A stretch of 64,000 nucleotides of DNA from Strix aluco (GCF_031877795.1 NC_133948.1:13190948-13254947), one strand, 5' to 3'; positions 37,720-48,497 are shown, counted from the stretch's first letter. Made by a program: numbers and translations. Notes: generated from the sequence alone by a model not told the origin.

Positions 37720-38539
37720 TTCCCATCCCTCCGTGCGGAAGCACACGCAGCTCTGCTGGACGCCCGGCGTCACGCTCGTCCTCATCGCCGTGGGGCTGAG
37801 CGTGGGCCGTGGGGGTCCTGCAGCGGGCTGCTTCGGCCAGAGCATCCCCACTTCCTCCTCCCCTCGCCCCCTCCCCACCTTTCATTCCCTCCTTCCCCAG
37901 CCTTGTTTCTCCATTTCTCTTCCCCTCTCTTCATGTTCCTCTTTGTCTCGGGTGTTCTTTTTAACAAGGTGGCGCCCGGCGCAGGCAGAGCTGGCGCAGG
38001 GGGTCCCAGTAGCTCCCTCCTCTTGATGCCTGCGGCAGACTCCAGTACCAGTTCAGGATTCTGGCCCAGGCACCATGAGCAGCGCTGGGGTTGTGGGGAG
38101 CGTGATGGAGAAAGTCTCTGCGGGGCTGCAGGGTCCCAGGATAGCAGAAGAAACAACTGGTGCACAGGCAGGACAAGGGTGATGCTGACTCTAGGGAGGC
38201 TTAATTCTTTTTATTATAAATATTTTTTCCTCTAGTCCTTCTGAAGTGTTGCTCCGTTATCTAAGTCGGGAGTTAATCTGTACCTTGCAGTGTGGTTTTG
38301 AGGGGGATGCCTGGCCGTGATGGAAAACACGGAGGGAATTTATGCAGGGAGGGGATGAGGGGAGCAGGATCTGCAGGGGGGGATCAGGGCAGCTGTGGAA
38401 GGGAGCTGTAGGGTGGGTAACGGAGGGGCCAGGGCGTGCGGGAGGGGAGGGAGGGACAGGTCAAGTCTGAGCCCTCAGCGGGGTCAAAGGGAGGGACTGG
38501 AAAGGCACAGCAGGAACAACAGGGAGCAGCCGTGTCCTC

Positions 38540-38990
38540 AGAGGGGAGCCAGAGGGATCCGAGTGTGCGTGGGGGGCGCGGGAGGCGATCGGTATGTGGG
38601 GACAGGAACGGCCGAACAGGGCAGGACGGGCTGGAACGGGGATGGGGGCGTGGAGGGGAACAGCAATAAACTGCGTCAAGTGGGGAGTGAGAGTGCGTGG
38701 AGGGTGTCGGAGGAGTGAGTGCACGAGGGGTCGGAGTGTGTGCGGAGGGTAGTGGGGGGAGCTGAGCATGCACTGGGGGAACCAAGGGGATCTGATGGCA
38801 CGTGGGGGAACGAAGGGGACCCGAGGGCACGTGGAGGGGAAAGGAGGCGCTCCTGGGGCGGGCGGCGAGGAGCGGCGGGGTCTGAGCCCTCCCTGGGCTG
38901 CGGAGAAGGACAGTGTGAGATGGAGGAGAGCTGAGGGGGGCCTGAGCGCTTGACGGGGCGGTGGGGGGGTCCGACTGTGCGCGGTGGTCT
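38540..38990. repeat. Degenerate G-rich repeat region between VSIG10 and CFAP73
   Basis: A recurring motif of roughly 28-30 bases built on GGGAYCYGAGNGCRCGTGG plus G-rich filler appears many times in diverged form. Clear examples start near 38557, 38686, 38731, 38787, 38818 and 38967. The + strand is strongly purine/G-rich from about 38330 to 39060. The region is free of stops in some minus-strand frames, which gives long but meaningless open frames. The repeat reading is by eye and copy borders are uncertain. Confidence 0.55.
38665..38670 (+). terminator. VSIG10: Possible VSIG10 poly(A) signal AATAAA
   Basis: The only canonical AATAAA on the + strand between the VSIG10 stop (37719) and CFAP73. 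It would give a 3'UTR of about 0.95 kb. It lies inside the G-rich repeat region, so this is tentative. Confidence 0.45.
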
Positions 38991-39224
38991 CTGAAGAGAC
39001 CTGGAGCCCGAACGGAGGTTCCTGAGGGGCTGGGGGGGACCGGAGTGGGGGCAGAAGGCCCTAAAGCCCCAGGGGGCAGAACCCCGGTGGGACCGACCTG
39101 CAACCTGTCCCCAAGGAGCCTCTGCACCGGCCCTGGGGGAGCGGGGCAGGACCCAGCACCTCGCCCTCGCGGGCGACGCTCGGAGCCACGCCAGGAAAAT
39201 CCCAGGGATCTGCGGGAGCCTCGG

Positions 39225-39238
39225 GCTGCCCCGGCAAC
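39225..39238 (+). promoter_or_regulatory. CFAP73: RFX X-box upstream of CFAP73
   Basis: GCTGCCCCGGCAAC matches the palindromic RFX X-box GTTGCCATGGCAAC at 11 of 14 positions with both half-sites recognisable, 63 bases before the CFAP73 ATG. X-boxes this close to start sites are the usual control element of motile-cilia genes, driven by RFX factors with FOXJ1. Motif and position are seen; binding is inferred. Confidence 0.7.
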
Positions 39239-39300
39239 GGTGTTGTGCTGCCGCCATCTCGGCTGCCCCGCTCCTCCGCCGAGGAGGAGGCACAGGCGAG

Positions 39301-41652
39301 ATGGCCTTCGGCATGGAGGAGTATTTGTGCGTGGCTTTCCAGGAGAGGCTGCGGCTGCCGTGAGTGAGATCCCCCCCGTCCTCCCTGCGGGACTGGCAGC
39401 TGCCCACGCGCTCCCACGGTGGGTGCTGCTGGCTGGAGGCGAGCAAGGGCTCGGCAACGGGGCTGCTGCATCCCCGGTGGCCTGTCGGTTTGTGTTCCCA
39501 TCGCTGGCCCCCCAGGGTGCCACTGGGTGGGTGCTGGGTCCACAGGCAGGGAGAGGGCTGTGGTGTGTCCCCAGCTGGGGCACCTAGGGAGTGAAGGGCA
39601 CCCTGATAACTCCGCCTGCACCCCATCCAGAGCTGCTGGGACACTTGGGTGCCCACATGCTCCCTGACACTCTCCTGGGTGGCTTTCACATGGTGTCCCC
39701 ACCTTGGAACCGGGGAGCTGCTGTGCCTGTTGCCCCGCTCTGGGCTGGGGGGGGGCAGGGGGCTTCCCCGGGGTCTAATCAGCTGCGGTTGTGTTGTGCC
39801 ATGTCTTTCCCTGGGTGCTACAGTGGCACTGGGGGGCTCTGAGGGGAGGGAGACTGAAGTGGGAGGGTGGGTGAGGGGAGAGTGGCCTCCACGCTGAGCC
39901 CCAGCAGGCAGTGATGGTCCCTGGGGGGCCCCGGCCGTGCCACCGTGGTGGGTGCCCCTGCCTGGGCTCCCCCCACCTTGGGGCACGATGAGCTTCACAC
40001 CACCCGCGGCAGGACGGTGCCAATGGGGGATGCAGCCGCCCCGCTGCCCTCCACGCGCTTGCTGCTGAAGAGGCGGGAGGTGGCGGAGCTGGAGCGGGCA
40101 CTGCAGAGCCGGCGGCAGGTAAGGGCGGCCCCCAGCCCCCCCACGTGTCCCCTCCCCGGGGACAAGTTCACGGGCTGGCACACCCGTCCCCGCCTCGGGT
40201 GTGCTGGCGTGGGGCGATGCTCTCGGCACCCGACGGTCCCGCAGGAGTTTCAGCAGAGGATGGAGAGCCTGGCGCAGCGCTGGCAGCAGCTGGGCCAGAG
40301 GGAAGAGCAGCTCCGGGATGTCACCCTCAAATTCGACGCCTTCCTCAAGGTGCGAGGGCGGGAGCCGAGGCTGGGCTGGCTGTCAGGGCCCTGCTGACCC
40401 CGTCCCTGTGCCACAGGCTTCTGCGGCGAGGCGGGAGCGGGCGCTGCGGCGGGCGGAGGAGGCGCGGGCACGGGCGGCGGGGCAGGGTGCCGAGGCCACC
40501 CGCCTGCGCCGGGAGCTCGCGGGGCTGCTGCAGCGCAGGGAGCGCCTGGCCCGGTGCCTGCGGAGCCTCCGCAGCTTTGGTGACTACCTGCGGGACGTGC
40601 TGGCCAGGATGGGGCAGGTGAGCGCGGGGGTCCCCGGCCTGCGGTGCCACCCTGCGTGTCCCCAGGCCCCTTGTGGGGGTTAGCCCCGTCCAGGGCAGCA
40701 GCCCCTGCAGCCTCTCAGCCCCCCTCCCACTGCCCAGTTCCAGGATGTCCCGGCCATGCTGGCCCATTTCGGGGCACTGGCAGGGGTGCGGGCAGCCCTG
40801 GCGCACCAGGCAGAAGCCAGGCAGGAGCGGCTGGCCCAGGGCTGGGCACGGCTCCGGCGGTACCAGGAGGAGGCTGGCAGCGAGCTCCTGCACACCAACA
40901 ACGAGGTGGCCCAGCTCCGTGCACAGCTGGGGGCTGCCTGCCACATCAGGCTCCAGGGGGTAAGGGGGGGACGTGGGGTGCTCAAGGACCCCCCCAGGGA
41001 GAGGGGTGGCAGTACGGACCCCCCCAGCATGCTGCAGAGGGGAGGTGCCCAACGCGGTGGTGGTGGTGGGAAGCCGGGCTGCAGCCCCTGGGCTGAGCTG
41101 GGGGTCCCTGTGTGCCCAGAAAACATCACCAGTGACACTGGGACACTCAGCCAGGAACCCCAGGTGCCCCTGTCCCGGCTGGGGGGGTGCAGAGGACAGG
41201 GGGCAGTGGCTGGGGGGCCCAGGGCTCTCTGCCGCTCTGTCCCCCAGGAGTCCCGCTGGGCCCACATCCAGAGCACGGCCGCCCAGAAGACCCAGCTACT
41301 GGGGCAGGTCAAGCTGGCGGTGCTGAACCTCTTCCAGCTCGCCACTGCACGGCTTGAGGTCCCCGCGGATGTGGCCCTGGAGGACAGCGAGGCCCAGCTG
41401 GACACGGTCAGCACAGCCCCCTCCCCCCGGCGGTGGGGCTGGGGGGGGACACGGAGACATTTGCGTCCCCAGATGGCTGTGGCATCAAGGTCCCTGTCTC
41501 CACAGGTGCTGCTCTGCCTGCAGGACCTGGTTGCCATCTGTGCCGAGCTATGCCCCCGGCAGCCGGGGCCATGTCTCCCACCCTTGCCGGCAGCCACCAG
41601 CACACGCCCACAGCGCCACGGGGGTGCCAGGGTGCCTCCGAGCCAGGAATAG
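39301..41652 (+). CDS. CFAP73: Cilia- and flagella-associated protein 73 (CCDC42B)
   Basis: Coiled-coil axonemal protein, relative of Chlamydomonas FAP73 (MIA2), which with FAP100 helps regulate inner-arm dynein f; expected in motile cilia and sperm. Exons: 39301-39359, 40013-40118, 40245-40349, 40417-40617, 40738-40959, 41248-41406, 41506-41652. They sum to 999 nt, 332 aa (human about 308). The start MAFGMEEYLCVAFQERL aligns with human MAVPWEEYFRLALQEKL. Conserved stretches follow: RLLLKRREVAELERALQ, QRWQQLGQREEQL..FDAFLK, and near the end the IQSTAAQKTQLLG..AVLNLFQL segment. The protein is helical and Arg/Glu-rich. Introns 5 (288 bp) and 6 (99 bp) are stop-free and multiples of three. The C-terminal Pro-rich tail is poorly conserved. 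The last intron donor (GTCAGC) is weak. Confidence 0.94.
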
Positions 41653-42169
41653 CCCCCCAGGGACAATCACCTGCTCCTGGGGCTGGGGAGAGGCTGCCAC
41701 GGCCAGCGTGGGGCCCCAGGACTCCCCCAGCACCCCCCTGGGGATGGAGGTCCCTCCCTAACAAGTCTGGGCACCCCCTGGACGAGAGGTGATGCGGATG
41801 GTGGTGGCGCAGGCAGGGACCAGGGTCCCCAGGGCAGAGCCCGACCCCCTGGGGTTCCCTCCTGCAAGGGGCACCCCAGGCAGCGGGGAGTGGCTGTCAT
41901 GGAGGAAGGGGGAGCTGCTGCTTGCATCCAGGCTGTTGGGTGTCACAGGTGCCTCCTGTCAAAATATAACCCAGCTGTGGACACGCAGAACCTGGTGGTT
42001 TCAGGATTGCGCCTGGGGGTGGCCCAAGGGGGGAGGAATTACCCCAGGCACGAAGCTCACGGCAACAACAAAGAGGAGTTGGGATGCAAAACCAGCCAAG
42101 TATTTAATGTCTCCTTCCCCGGTACCCAGCCCCGGCGTGGGGGGAGCTGCTGGGGCACGGGCCCCTCCC
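41653..42169. other. Intergenic between convergent CFAP73 and DDX54
   Basis: About 0.5 kb with no coding signal. It must contain both 3' ends. On the minus strand ATTAAA at 42108-42103 fits DDX54. No AATAAA was seen for CFAP73. Confidence 0.65.
42103..42108 (-). terminator. DDX54: Poly(A) signal ATTAAA, DDX54
   Basis: TTTAAT on the + strand, ATTAAA on the gene strand, 62 bases after the DDX54 stop. It gives a very short 3'UTR. Motif evidence only. Confidence 0.6.
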
Positions 42170-45100
42170 CTACACCCTCTTCCGCAGTTTGCCCTTCTTG
42201 GCGGCGCCCACCCGGCGCCCGAAGGCCATTTGCCGCAGCTCCTGCACCCGCTGCCGGTTTCTGGCCTTCAGGCGCTTCAGCCCCCCGCTCTGCAGGAAGC
42301 GCTGCTTGGCCGCCTTCTTGCGCTGCTTCAGGATCTGCTGCTTGTTCTTCAGCTCCGAGCGCACCCTGCCCCGGGCCGGGGGCTGCCCGGGCCCTGCGGG
42401 GGGCACAGGGCCAAGCTCAGCTCCGTGGCCGGAGCGAGGTGGCGGGGGGACGATGTGGGGCTCCGGCGCTTGCTCCGGGTACTCACCGTGTCCACGCCGG
42501 TGCTTCCCTCTGAACTGCTCCCCGCCCCGGTTCTCGTCCTCATCCTCATCCCGCTCGTCAACCTTGTATTTCTGCTTCCACTTCTCATAGCTGGGCCAGG
42601 GTGGGTTAAGGGAACGTGTGGTGATTCCTCATTGCATCCGCCCAGGCTCCCTCCCCGGGCCGGGCAGGGGACGGATCCCCGGGAGCAGGGCACGATGCTG
42701 CAGGGTTGCCGCCAGGCCCAGCCCCGCTCCCCCTCGCCCCCAGCCCTCCCCACGGCACAGGCAGGCGGCAGAGCCTGCCGGCAGGATACAGGTTGTTCTT
42801 GTAGGAGCTGCTGATGTAGCGCCCGCTCTCTGTCCGCACCTTCTTCTTGTCCTCCTGGCCCGTCTGCCCCACAAACCGCTTCTTCTTGCGGTCCCTGTGA
42901 GAGAGGGGAGGGCGGTAGGAGTGGGTGGTGGGGTACCCCCAGCCCCGATTCCGCCCCCAGCCCACGGATGGACCCCACTCACCACTTCAGCAGCTGCCTG
43001 CTCTTGTTGAGGTTGTGGTTTTCGTCACCCATGAGATCCAGGACGGCTCCGGCCGCCTGCTGCTCGAAGGCGCTGCCCTCGCCACTCACGCTCAGCCTGC
43101 AAAGGGCAGGTGATGAGAGCAGCCCCCACGCCGGCCGGCGGCAGGAGCCCCCCCGGACTCACCCCCTCTCGCTCTCAAAGTCCTTGGGCCGGTACGGGAT
43201 GTAGAAGTCATCGTCCCGCTGCACCGCCTGCTGCGGCTTTTTCCTGGCGCCGTCTTCAACCCCTCGGCCCCGTTTTCGCTTCTGGCCCACCACGGTGGAG
43301 AACACGTCCTGGAAGGCGATGGAGGAGGGGCTGGGGGAGCCACGTCCCCCCGGCAGCCGCTGTACCGGTCCCCGCACCCTGGCACAGCGCGGGGGCCCCC
43401 GTGCTGCCAGCACTGGCCGAGGCTGCCCGGCAGCAGCTGCCACGGCCACAGCAAACCTCCCATTCCTGCCCCATTACCTGGAGGTTTTCCTCCTCTCCTT
43501 CTTCTCCCCCCTCGGGCCTGGGGAGGGCCGGGGACAGCCCCTGGCCTTTGAGAGCCTCTGCCCGCTTCTCCTGCTGCCCACGCTGGTACTTCTCGATGAG
43601 GGCACGGTCGTGGCGCCGCTTCGACCGCATCACAGTGCTGGCCAACGTCCGGGACGTGGCGTTGATCTCGAAGATGGTCTGCTCCCGGGGAGGGAGGGGA
43701 GCCCCGGTGAGCTGCCCGCTGGCCGCACGGACCTTCCCTCCCGCCCCACGCCAGGCGCCTCCTGCCCGACGACGGGTCTCAACTCACTGCCTTGGACTTG
43801 TAGTTTTTAATGCTGTCCACAAACCGCAGCCTCTCCAGCTCGGTGTCTTCGAAGCGAGCACCTGGGGAAGGTGGGCAGGGAGAGGGGCACCCATCAACTC
43901 CCTGGCCAGGGGAAGGGGGTCCCCTCCCTCGGCGTCCCCGCGGCACGCACTGAAGAGCGGGTGGATGCCCAGCTGAGACACGTCCAGGTCCTTTGCCCGC
44001 TTGATGGACTCGGGCGAGGGGCCGGGCCGGGAGCGCAGGTATTGCTTGTGGGCGTTCTCGGCGACGCGGCGCAGGCTCCGCAGCTCCAGCGAGCCCTCGT
44101 GGTCCGTCAGCAGCAGGCACTCCTCGTCGTCCACCAGGCTCTGGGGGACACGGCCCAAGACCCCACCGGCATCTGCAGCCCCAGGGACACCGTGTCACCT
44201 CGCTGGCACCCACCTGGGATTGCTGCAGCGGGCACGGGACTTAACAGAGCAGAGCTAACAGCCACGGGGAGCTCAGGAGGGTTAAATCAGCATCCCCCGA
44301 CACACGGGGTGTCAGAGCCCCCAGCACCCTTTTCCCCAGCTGCACCCCAGTAATGAGAGCGTATCACCCCTCTGCACAAATGCTGACCACAAGACCACGA
44401 ACTCCAGCACCAGCCAAGGATAAAACCACAGTGGCCATGTGGCCAGTGTCCCAGCTTGGACATGCAGCCACCCTGACGCCTGCAACCAGGTCTGTCTTAC
44501 CAGCGGGCATCTCCTGGGCAGCGGCGAGGACGAGCGGGTGCCCCAGAAAGAGGTGGAGGTCGAAGACATATGGTATCTCATCGGGAGCCACCAGCGAGTA
44601 GGCAATGCCACTCCGGCCAGCTCGGGCCACGCGACCTGGCAAGGGGAGGAGGAGAATGAGAAACCAGACCAGTGCCAGCCCAGTCTGCCCCAACCTGGGC
44701 AGGGACCCACTGGTGCCCCTGGGAGCCCACGCACGTGATGTTTACCAGCTGGGCACGGCTGGTGGGGGAGCGAAGGGGAGCCCACCACGGTGTCACGCTG
44801 AAGGGAAAGCACCAGCCCTGCCCCCAGGAGCCTCCCCAGTCCACCTGGGAGATAAGGGACAGTCCTGCCCCTGCTTTGTCCCCAGCCTGTCTCCTGATGT
44901 CACAACACGGAGACCTCCTGCCCCAAAGATAGCAGCACCACGGCAGGGGCACCAGTGCCAGCCCAGCAGGCCACAGGGATGGGAAAAACGGGATGAGGGA
45001 CAGCCCATTCACCCCCTCCCTGTCACCCTGAGGGACCCCCAGGTTGGAAGGGTCCCTGCGCGGGGCACCAGCACCCACCGACGCGATGCAGGAACAGCTT

Positions 45101-48100
45101 GGCCTTGGCGGGGAAGCTGTAGTTGATGACGTTGTCCAGCATGGGGATGTCGAGCCCACGGGCGGCCACGTCGGTGACCAGCAGCACCGGGCACTTGCCC
45201 TGGGCGAACTTGGCGATGTTGATCTTGCGGGCGGTCTGGTCCAGCGAGCTGTAGATGTGTGTGCAGCGGATGCCCTGGGCCGTCAGCAGCTGGGGAGGAG
45301 GAAAGAGAGATCAGATCCCCCCTGGACATGCACCGTCAGTCTCCCGGAGAACCCAGGGTGCCCACCCGGACCCCCAAATCCCACTGCGCTCCCCACTCTG
45401 TCTGAGGGGCAGGTGGATGCAGCACCTCCATGATCACATACGCTGGGATTTCTCCTTCAACCCAGCTAAACAGAGGCAGGGACTCCAGCAGGGATGTGCC
45501 CACAGATGCAGACCCCATGTGGGTCCAGAAAGGGGTTCTAGGTACCCCTGGCAGCCTGCCCTCTAACAGGGGTACACACTGGGCACCCCCAAATGCCACT
45601 TGCCTCCTTGAGGTACTCCGTGTGGTGCTTGGTGGCCACGAAGACGACCGTCTGGTCCTGAGGCTTCACCACGCTCCGGAGCAGGTGGAGCAGCACGGCT
45701 GGTTTGTCGTCCCCGCGCACGTGGAAGAAAGCCAGCTGCAAGGGGAGGGCAGAGCTCAGCCCCTCTGCGTCCCCACTTCAGACACTGCCACGCCTTGTCC
45801 CCTCCTTGCGTGCCTGGAGCCACCGCAGGGTGGCCTGCAGGGGGTGGGGGGCACAAAGCCCATCTCGAGCCCCCTTGGCCCCTCTCACCTTGAGCTGCTC
45901 GCTGAGCTTGGACTCCACATCCAGACGGATCAGCATGGGCTCGGTGAGACCTGCGGGATGTGGTGACACGTGGGTCGCACATGGGATGTGCCACTGGGAC
46001 CAGCCCTGCACCCGCTTGGCCAAGCCTCCACCCAGCTCTGTTTTGCCAGCCCTGGGGCCAGCCCAGCTGCGGAACCGCGTCATGTCCCCATCCCCAGGCT
46101 CCCCCCCAGCTGCCGCCCGCCCCACGCTCTCACCAGCCCGGGCAAACTCGACGAGCAGCTTGGGCAGCGTGGCGGAGAAGAGGACAGTCTGGTGGCAGTC
46201 TGGGAGCCGGGCGATGATCTCCTGGAGCTGCTCGGCGAAGCCCATCTCGAAGAGCCTGCAGGGGAGGGGACATGGGACATGGCAGTGCCTGTTCGGTCCC
46301 TCCGTGGGGGGACACCGCCAGCCCCGGAGACCCCCAGGGACCCCACTGCACCCCGCTGACCTGTCGGCCTCGTCGAACACCACGTACTCCACGGTGTGCA
46401 GCTTCAGTTTCATCTCCACCGCCACGTGCACCAGGCGCCCGGGGGTGGCGATGATTCTGTGGGGACAGAGGTGGTGACAGGACCAGGCTGGGTGGGGGGA
46501 CAGCATCCCCACACCATCCCGGGTGCAGGTCCCAAATCTGACCCAAAAAAGACTCAATAGAGCCCCTTGTCCCCTGCGGGGAGCACGGGAAGATGCTCCA
46601 AGGGAACACCAGGACACATCCATCGGGAACGCTGGCTGTAAACACCAGTGGCGTCCCTGGGAAGCCGGTAGCTCTTGGGGACCATTTCCCCACCAGGTCC
46701 CCTCCCCGTGCCCCCACTCACATGTCGGGGTTCTCATGCAGGGCAGCAAACTGGTCCTCCATCCTGCGAGAGCGGGGAGACGCTGGGGTGGCACTGGGCA
46801 CCACGGGGCAGCCCAGCCCCTCAGCAGGTTTTGGGGAGGCTTTAGGGAAGTGGGGACCGGTGGGGACGGCTTACTTATCCCCTCCTAGGATCAGGGCTGT
46901 CTTCAGGCCTGTGAACTTGCCCAGCTGCGAGGTGAGAAAGAAACACATCAGGGTGGGTGTTAAAACCAACCCCCTTGCCCCCGTTGTCCCCGCTGTCCCC
47001 CCGTACCTCCTTGGTGAACTTCAGGGTCTGCAGGGCCAGCTCGCGGGTGGGTGAGAGGACGAGGGCGCGTGCCCCGGCCTGGCTGGGCGCCTTCAGCCGC
47101 TCGAACATGGGGATGAGGAAGCAGGCCGTCTTCCCGCTGCCCGTCCGCGCCATCGCCACCACGTCCCGGCCGCGCAGGATGGCGGGGATGCTCTGCGAGA
47201 CACCGCCCCGCCGTCACTGTCACCGTCACTGCCACCGCCCCGGGGCGGGGGTCCCGCCACCCCCCACGCTCACCTTCCTCTGGATGGGGGTGGGCACCTT
47301 GTAGCCCTTCTTCATGATGCCCTTGAAGACGGGGTAGCTGAGGCCTGCGGGGATGGGGACAGGTGAGGGGACAGTCCCCACCCCAGGGACGGCTGTCCCC
47401 TGCCCCGCACGCACCCATGGACTGGAAGCCCCCGGATTTCTTCTTCTTCTGGTTCTGGGCCCGCACCATGGCCCGTGTGTCCGGCTCGGCGTCGGCGCCA
47501 TCGTCCTCCTCGGTGGCAGGGAAGGCGGGCAGCGCCGGCGCAGGGACCTGGGGACAGCGAGGGGACACGGCGGCGGTGATGGGCGTCCCAGTGGTGCCAG
47601 GGCACCACAGCTCTGCACTGCCGGTCTGGTGGGCAGCGACACCAGCACTGGGGACACCGGCACTGGAGACACTGGTACTGGAGACACCAGCACTGGGGAC
47701 ACTGGTACCAGGGACACTGGCAGTGGGGCCACCAGCACCGGGAACACTGGCATGAGGGACACTGGCAGTGGGGACACCAGCACTGGGGACACTGGCACGA
47801 GGGACACCAACACTGGGGACACTGGCACTGGGGACAGCAGCACTAGGGACACTGGTACTGGGGACACCAGTAGCTGCGACACTGGTAGTGGGTACACTGG
47901 CACTAAGGACAGTGGCACCGGGGACACCAGTAGCTGGGACACTGGTACCAGGTACACTGGCACCAGGGACATCGGCACTGGGGACACTGGTACCGGGTAC
48001 ACCGGCACTGGGGACACCAGCACTGGGGACACTGGCACATGGGGATTATGGCAGATGGGGACTGGGGACACTGGTTTTGGGGACATGAGCGCACAGGGAC

Positions 48101-48416
48101 TGGTGACACCAGTATTGGGGACGCCGACACACGGGGACTGGGGACACCGGTACCAGGCACAGCAGCACGTGGCGACTGGGGATACTGGTACCGGGGACAC
48201 CGGTACCGAGGATGCCAGCAGTGGGCACAGGGGACCCCGACACATGGGGACCGGGCACACGGGCACCGTAACAAGGGACATCAGCGCCAGGCGCAGTGGG
48301 GACACCGGCACCGGGGACACCAGGAACGCCGCCCTCAAGACCCTCCCCGGTCCCTCCCGCCCCCCCCCTCCTACCGGCGCTCCCCGGGGCTGGCGGCGGG
48401 CGCGCGGCGGCGCCAT
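42170..48416 (-). CDS. DDX54: ATP-dependent RNA helicase DDX54 (DEAD-box)
   Basis: Nucleolar DEAD-box helicase, homologue of yeast Dbp10, acting in large-subunit ribosome biogenesis and also a nuclear-receptor co-regulator. Twenty coding exons on the minus strand: 48416-48375, 47547-47415, 47344-47274, 47192-47007, 46924-46875, 46763-46722, 46456-46361, 46255-46134, 45950-45889, 45735-45604, 45289-45079, 44635-44501, 44172-43951, 43861-43788, 43678-43478, 43308-43163, 43096-42983, 42894-42790, 42590-42487, 42393-42170. Phases close to 2472 nt, 823 aa (human about 881). Motifs: Q-motif GYKVPTPIQ, Walker A ARTGSGKT (97-104), PTREL, DEAD (203-206), SAT (234-236), HRVGR (380-384). The C-terminus is basic and ends KKGKLRKRV. 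Exon 1 gives only 14 residues, so the N-terminus is shorter than in human. The tenth intron is GC-AG and the eighteenth looks U12-type. Confidence 0.97.
42591..42789 (-). other. DDX54: Probable U12-type intron of DDX54
   Basis: On the gene strand the donor reads GTATCCTG, one base from the U12 consensus RTATCCTT. Near the acceptor TTCCCTTAAC (42614-42605) contains the U12 branch core CCTTAAC, about 15 bases before the CAG at the intron end. There is no long pyrimidine tract. Flanking exons join in phase 2 (...[14 protein letters not shown]), matching the family. All three features fit the minor spliceosome, although the call is from sequence alone. Confidence 0.75.
45290..45603 (-). other. 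DDX54: GC-AG intron of DDX54
   Basis: The exon encoding [15 protein letters not shown] ends GAG and is followed by GCAAGT, the exact GC-donor consensus. The next exon ([17 protein letters not shown]) starts after CCCCAG in phase 0. A shift to a nearby GT would break the conserved protein. Confidence 0.9.
47637..48325. repeat. 15-bp minisatellite filling DDX54 intron 1
   Basis: Tandem units of GGGGACACTGGCACT and variants run almost without break from about 47637 to 48050 (roughly 27 units), then continue in more diverged and irregular form to about 48325. It occupies most of the 827-bp intron between exons 1 and 2. Because 15 is divisible by three and the unit lacks stops in several frames, it opens on both strands, as SPVPV-like repeats on the DDX54 strand and GDTGT-like repeats on the other. 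Unit counts are by eye. Confidence 0.95.
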
Positions 48417-48497
48417 GTTGGCAGCAGCGGCGGAAGCACGTGGCGGGGCGTGCCCGGAAGGGGCGGGGCCTGCGCTGCTCTCCCGCGGCGCGGGGCC
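48417..48497. promoter_or_regulatory. Bidirectional DDX54/RITA1 promoter core
   Basis: Only 81 bases separate the DDX54 ATG (48416, minus) and the RITA1 ATG (48498, plus). The gap is CpG-rich and contains GCCCGGAAGGGGCGGGGCC, an ETS-like CCGGAAG next to a GC box. Head-to-head DDX54 and RITA1 is also the human order. Start sites and 5'UTRs must overlap or be very short unless upstream start sites lie within the coding exons. Confidence 0.75.

Noticed and set aside
38384-40229. Two long minus-strand open frames (about 399 and 517 codons) antisense to VSIG10/CFAP73
   Set aside because: Translations are low-complexity Pro/Ser/Arg/His, follow the G-rich repeat and CFAP73 exons, and resemble no protein. 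They reflect high GC content and few stops.
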